Shown here: positions 61,567-64,000 of the stretch, in pieces
Position numbering within the stretch: the stretch's first letter is position 1
Layout: every line of letters begins with the position of its first letter
Source of the DNA: Microbacterium marinilacus
Lineage (GTDB): Bacteria > Actinomycetota > Actinomycetes > Actinomycetales > Microbacteriaceae
NCBI RefSeq assembly: GCF_019753765.1
Contig: NZ_JAIJZW010000011.1
Coordinates: forward strand, 65,079 to 129,078
Direction of reading: 5' to 3'
Length of the DNA: 64,000 bases
Made by a program: the position numbers and the translations under genes
Notes under the pieces: generated by a model
The model's input: only the letters and a program-made list of their open reading frames with translations
What the model was told of the DNA's origin: nothing
The model's database searches: none

Positions 61567-61615
61567 GAGTGCCATATGGCACTCTGCCGCGCCTGGTGAG
61601 TGTCATATGGCACTC
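61567..61615. repeat. 18-bp palindrome doublet 4 (right outer)
   Basis: GAGTGCCATATGGCACTC (61567-61584) and GAGTGTCATATGGCACTC (61598-61615, one mismatch) start 31 bp apart. The spacer TGCCGCGCCTGGT resembles that of doublet 2 (CCCGCCGCCAGGT). It starts 126 bp after doublet 3, against 130 bp between doublets 1 and 2. Confidence 0.92.
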
Positions 61616-61834
61616 GCGGGAGGTTGAAGCCGCGTGGGAGGCCGCGCCGGGCCGGGACGAACCGCACTCGCGAACGGACGCCGCGAGAGGCCGCCATCGC
61701 GAGCGTGGAATGACGCTCCTCCATGCCCCGATCGGCCAATTCATATGGCGAATCCGGCATACCTGCCACTGACCGGAATTCTGGAAGACAAATGTGACCT
61801 TGACACTTGCGCGGCGCGCCGAGCGGCCGACAGG
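61616..61834. other. Gap before the sigma factor gene, with its probable promoter
   Basis: I see no gene here. The last 100 bases are relatively AT-rich, and TTGACA at 61800-61805 is a good -35 element, but no convincing -10 follows at 17 bases. A promoter recognised by the sigma factor itself is possible. There is a single ATTCATATGGCGAAT near 61738 that shares only CATATG with the palindromes. Confidence 0.4.
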
Positions 61835-62554
61835 ATGTGCCGCGTGGAGGAAGATCCTCTGCCGAAGCGCCCGGAACACCCCGAGCCGGGCGCTGCACCG
61901 ACCGCGACCCCCCGCGCGGCGGATCAGGCGCCCGAGGCGCCCGGCGACGACACGGGCGATGGGCGTGCCCGCTGGCGAAAGGCGGCAACGCTCTTCGTGC
62001 AGTGGCGGGACACGGCGGACTCCCGCGCGCTCGACGAGCTCGTGCGGCTGCTGACGCCGGTGCTGTGGCACGTCGTGCGGGCCTACGGCCTGCGCCGCGA
62101 GGCGGCCGAGGACGTCGTGCAGTCGACCTGGCTCGCGTTCGTGCGCAAGCACGACTCCATCGCCGAGCCCGAGGCGGTGTCGGCTTGGCTGACGATGACG
62201 GCGCGCAGGGAGGCGTGGCGGACATCCAAGGTCGACGGGCGCGCGGATCCGACCGAGGACGAGAGCCTCGAACAGCGGCTGCCGCCGAGTGCGGCGGCGG
62301 AGGACGAGGCGGTAGGGCGCCTCGAGGCAGGGCATCTCTGGCGGGCGGTGTCAGGGCTCGACGAGCGCTGCCGTCGACTCCTGCGCATCGTGGCCTTCGA
62401 CGACCGGCCGGACTACCGGCGGATCGCGAACGACCTGCGCATGCCCGTCGGCAGCATCGGGCCCACACGCCAGCGGTGCCTCGGAAAGCTCCGCGCACGT
62501 CTGGATGGCGCGGCGTTCGATGGCCCGAACGGGTCTCAGGGGGGAAGATCATGA
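61835..62554 (+). CDS. Sigma-70 family RNA polymerase sigma factor
   Basis: A 239-residue protein in the form of an ECF-type sigma factor. After a charged, proline-rich lead of about 60 residues, region 2 (about 70-130) has VRAYGLRREAAEDVVQSTWLAFVRK. Region 4 (about 175-230) has LDERCRRLLRIVAFDDRPDYRRIANDLRMPVGSIGPTRQRCLGKLR. The ending VGSIGPTRxRCLxxLR is, as I recall, typical of sigma factors that stand before CHAT- or S8-type protease genes in actinobacteria. The ATG at 61835 is one of several possible starts. Its stop overlaps the next start (ATGA). Confidence 0.83.
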   Translation: MCRVEEDPLPKRPEHPEPGAAPTATPRAADQAPEAPGDDTGDGRARWRKAATLFVQWRDTADSRALDELVRLLTPVLWHVVRAYGLRREAAEDVVQSTWLAFVRKHDSIAEPEAVSAWLTMTARREAWRTSKVDGRADPTEDESLEQRLPPSAAAEDEAVGRLEAGHLWRAVSGLDERCRRLLRIVAFDDRPDYRRIANDLRMPVGSIGPTRQRCLGKLRARLDGAAFDGPNGSQGGRS

Positions 62555-63018
62555 TTGTGGACAGCGAAGAAGAGGAGGACCGCGAGGCGCTCGCGGCCCT
62601 GAAGAGGATGTGGGAGCGCATAGACGCACCGCCGGCCGACCTCACCGAGCGGATGATCGCGGCCGTCGCCGTGGACGACCTCTCGCGCGAGTACGCCCTG
62701 CTGACCGAGGTGTCGGCGGACCGTGCGGCGGTGCGCAGCGAACAGGAGCGGCTCACCCTGCAGTTCAGCGACGCGTCGACCAGCGTGCTGCTGCACGTGT
62801 CGGCGACGGAGTCGGGCAGCCGTCGTGTGGACGGCTGGTCGGAGCCGCCCATCCTGGCGGCGCGCCTGTCGCAGGAGGCCCGCGAATGGTCGGCCGCGCT
62901 CGGCGAGGAGGGGCGGTTCGCGTTCGCAGACGTGACGCCCGGCCTCTCGGCGGTGCGGCTCGTCGTGCGTAAGGACGGAGACTTGAGGGAGTTCATCACC
63001 CCGCAGTTCGAGGTGTGA
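62551..63018 (+). CDS. Small acidic protein of the sigma/protease module, possible anti-sigma
   Basis: A 155-residue protein. Residues 1-60 are acidic and helical (EEEDREALAALKRMWERIDAPPADLTERMI). From about 75 it is beta-rich, and the end GRFAFADVTPGLSAVRLVVRKDGDLREFITPQFEV resembles carboxypeptidase-regulatory-like beta domains. It is co-translated with the sigma factor, with AGGGGGGAAG just before its ATG, and stands before the protease gene. Its place suggests that it binds and restrains the sigma factor or senses the protease state. No membrane segment and no zinc-type anti-sigma motif are present. I do not know a named family for it. Confidence 0.6.
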   Translation: MIVDSEEEEDREALAALKRMWERIDAPPADLTERMIAAVAVDDLSREYALLTEVSADRAAVRSEQERLTLQFSDASTSVLLHVSATESGSRRVDGWSEPPILAARLSQEAREWSAALGEEGRFAFADVTPGLSAVRLVVRKDGDLREFITPQFEV

Positions 63019-63094
63019 TCCTCCCTCCGTGCGGCGGCGCCCCCGCGTCGCCGTGAGGTGGAGTGCGGCCCCCGCCGCGGAGAGAGGGTGACCC

Positions 63095-64000
63095 ATGGCT
63101 TCTCAGCCCGAGAACTGGACGTGGCGCGACCGCGCCGAAGGATCGATCCCGCAGGGGAGGGTGCTCGACCCGAACGTCGAGCCCGTGCCCGGGATCCAGG
63201 CCTACCCCACGGTGTACGTGCCGGATCGGTTGCTCGTGACCGACGAGACCGGCGAGCGGGTCGAGCACCTGCGCAGGCTGAGCGAGACCGCGGAGACGTT
63301 CGGCTGGGCCATCGAGCTGGAGACGCTGCGCGGCGAGCCCCTGCCGGGACTCGAGGTCGAGCCCGACCCGCTGGTTCCCGGGGTTCCCGGCGTGACCCGG
63401 GTGCGCGTGCTCGCACCGGGCGCCGCCCCCGATGCCGACTCGCCCCTCGCGCCGGACGCATGGCGCCTGCTGCAGCGCGCCCGCCGGCTGAGCCAGTCGA
63501 AGCTGACCGGAGTCGGCCTCGACCACGTCCTCTCGATCGACCCGGTCGGGGTGAATCCGTTCACGACGACGAACCCGTTCATCCCCACCAACCCGTTCAT
63601 CCCCACCAACCCGTTCATCCCCACCAACCCCTATGGCGCGGCGGAGTACGAGCGAGCCGGGTCAGGCGGGCGTCAACCGATCATGCGGCTAGGGGCCGGA
63701 CCTGTGAGGGGCGTGCCGCCGAAAGCTGGCCGTCGTCGCACGGTCGTCGCGATACTGGACACCGGTTGCGGCGAGCACAACTGGTTGCCGGACGAGATTG
63801 TCACGCGGGAACTGGAGATCGACGGAGAGCCAATCGGGCTCACGGACGAAGCTGATCCCGAGGTGTATGGAGACCTGTACGGGCAGATGGACGGTGAGCT
63901 AGATTCAATCGCTGGACATGGCACGTTCATCGCGGGTATCGTCCGCCAGATCGCCCCGGAGGCGAACCTAGTTTCGGTTCGGTTGGCAGACGCCCGTGGT
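63095..64000 (+). CDS. S8 (subtilisin-like) serine protease, 3' end outside the window
   Basis: At least 302 residues, open to the window end. Residues 1-150 are a region with no signal peptide and no family I recognise. A tandem repeat of Thr-Asn-Pro-Phe-Ile-Pro follows at 154-178, then the protease domain. The catalytic aspartate is Asp222 in VVAILDTGCGEH, the histidine is His275 in GHGTFIAGIV, and the serine should be beyond the end. Codon use changes sharply near residue 180: about 8% of codons end in A or T before it and about 30% after. The protein should be cytoplasmic. As third gene after the sigma factor it is the likely effector. GAGAGAGG lies upstream of the ATG. Confidence 0.85.
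   Translation, partial: MASQPENWTWRDRAEGSIPQGRVLDPNVEPVPGIQAYPTVYVPDRLLVTDETGERVEHLRRLSETAETFGWAIELETLRGEPLPGLEVEPDPLVPGVPGVTRVRVLAPGAAPDADSPLAPDAWRLLQRARRLSQSKLTGVGLDHVLSIDPVGVNPFTTTNPFIPTNPFIPTNPFIPTNPYGAAEYERAGSGGRQPIMRLGAGPVRGVPPKAGRRRTVVAILDTGCGEHNWLPDEIVTRELEIDGEPIGLTDEADPEVYGDLYGQMDGELDSIAGHGTFIAGIVRQIAPEANLVSVRLADARG
63554..63637 (+). repeat. 18-bp tandem repeat in the protease gene
   Basis: Three perfect units of AACCCGTTCATCCCCACC (63572-63589, 63590-63607, 63608-63625), with a diverged unit before (63554-63571) and a partial one after (63626-63637). They encode Asn-Pro-Phe-Ile-Pro-Thr repeats. The position coincides with the boundary between host-like and AT-richer codon use. Confidence 0.92.

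Noticed and set aside
60216..61615. CRISPR array made of the 18-bp palindromes
   Set aside because: The spacers are 13 bases or 80 and more, repeats are short perfect palindromes, and no cas gene is near.
58995..63461. A minus-strand open frame of nearly 1,500 codons opposite prfA, the nuclease gene and the sigma operon
   Set aside because: It has no family motif, is very rich in Arg and Ala, and runs across several unrelated plus-strand genes and the palindromes. High-GC DNA gives such antisense frames by chance.
63554..63637. CRISPR-like array or VNTR outside a gene
   Set aside because: The 18-bp units are in frame, have no spacers, and encode a regular Asn-Pro-Phe-Ile-Pro-Thr repeat in the protease.

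Overview
The window is high-GC DNA with short gene spacing, many 4-bp ATGA/GTGA overlaps between genes, and start codons preceded by a TAnnnT-type -10 box at only 6-7 bases. It looks like an actinobacterium of the Microbacteriaceae, most likely Microbacterium. This rests on the order lysA-hom-thrB-thrC-rho-prfA, DUF3097, LmeA-like and PspA/TPM genes, and a putrescine oxidase closely resembling the Rhodococcus enzyme as I recall it. I could run no database search.

Assembly warning. Bases 1-80 and 47793-47852 are runs of C and G. The first cuts off a short-chain dehydrogenase. The second replaces the 3' end of a tRNA-Arg, so bases 1-47792 and 47853-64000 may not be neighbours in the genome. A dispersed 14-base inverted-repeat element occurs on both sides, which suggests one genome.

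Layout. 81-16674: amine and guanidine catabolism. It holds a putrescine oxidase, APC permease and aldehyde dehydrogenase group. Next come two adjacent deiminase-plus-hydrolase pairs (an arginine-deiminase-like enzyme with an M20 carbamoylase, and agmatine deiminase with an amidase). Two Lrp regulators, a TetR regulator, a cysteine desulfhydrase and a P-loop kinase complete it. Agmatine could run through N-carbamoylputrescine and putrescine to GABA using these genes. 16689-22240: metX and metY, an SDR, a phosphoribosyltransferase, uracil-DNA glycosylase and a GNAT acetyltransferase. 22257-27082: a phosphonate-type ABC transporter (phnD, phnC, fused phnE) with a TIGR03364-type FAD oxidoreductase and a possible PHO box. 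27351-33437: a peptide-type ABC operon headed by an alpha/beta hydrolase. 33598-47684: small enzymes, a SIP-domain gene under a probable IdeR box, an arginase-family protein, two tandem TPM-domain proteins with pspA, DUF3097, trmB, a CPBP-like membrane protein, a gamma-glutamyltransferase and a Ser/Thr kinase. 47853-60179: truncated tRNA-Arg, SGNH hydrolase, argS, an LmeA-like protein, the lysine/threonine cluster, rho and prfA.

60180-64000 looks like an accessory island where prmC would be expected after prfA. It has two notable parts. One is a gene for an AbiEi-like plus DUF559 nuclease, flanked on each side by two doublets of an 18-bp palindrome; all four doublets have exactly 31-bp spacing. 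The other is an operon of a sigma-70-family factor, a small probable beta-domain protein, and a subtilisin-like (S8) protease that runs off the window. The protease gene changes codon use abruptly at a tandem repeat just before its catalytic domain, which suggests a swapped effector domain. These two are the best candidates for a poorly described system.
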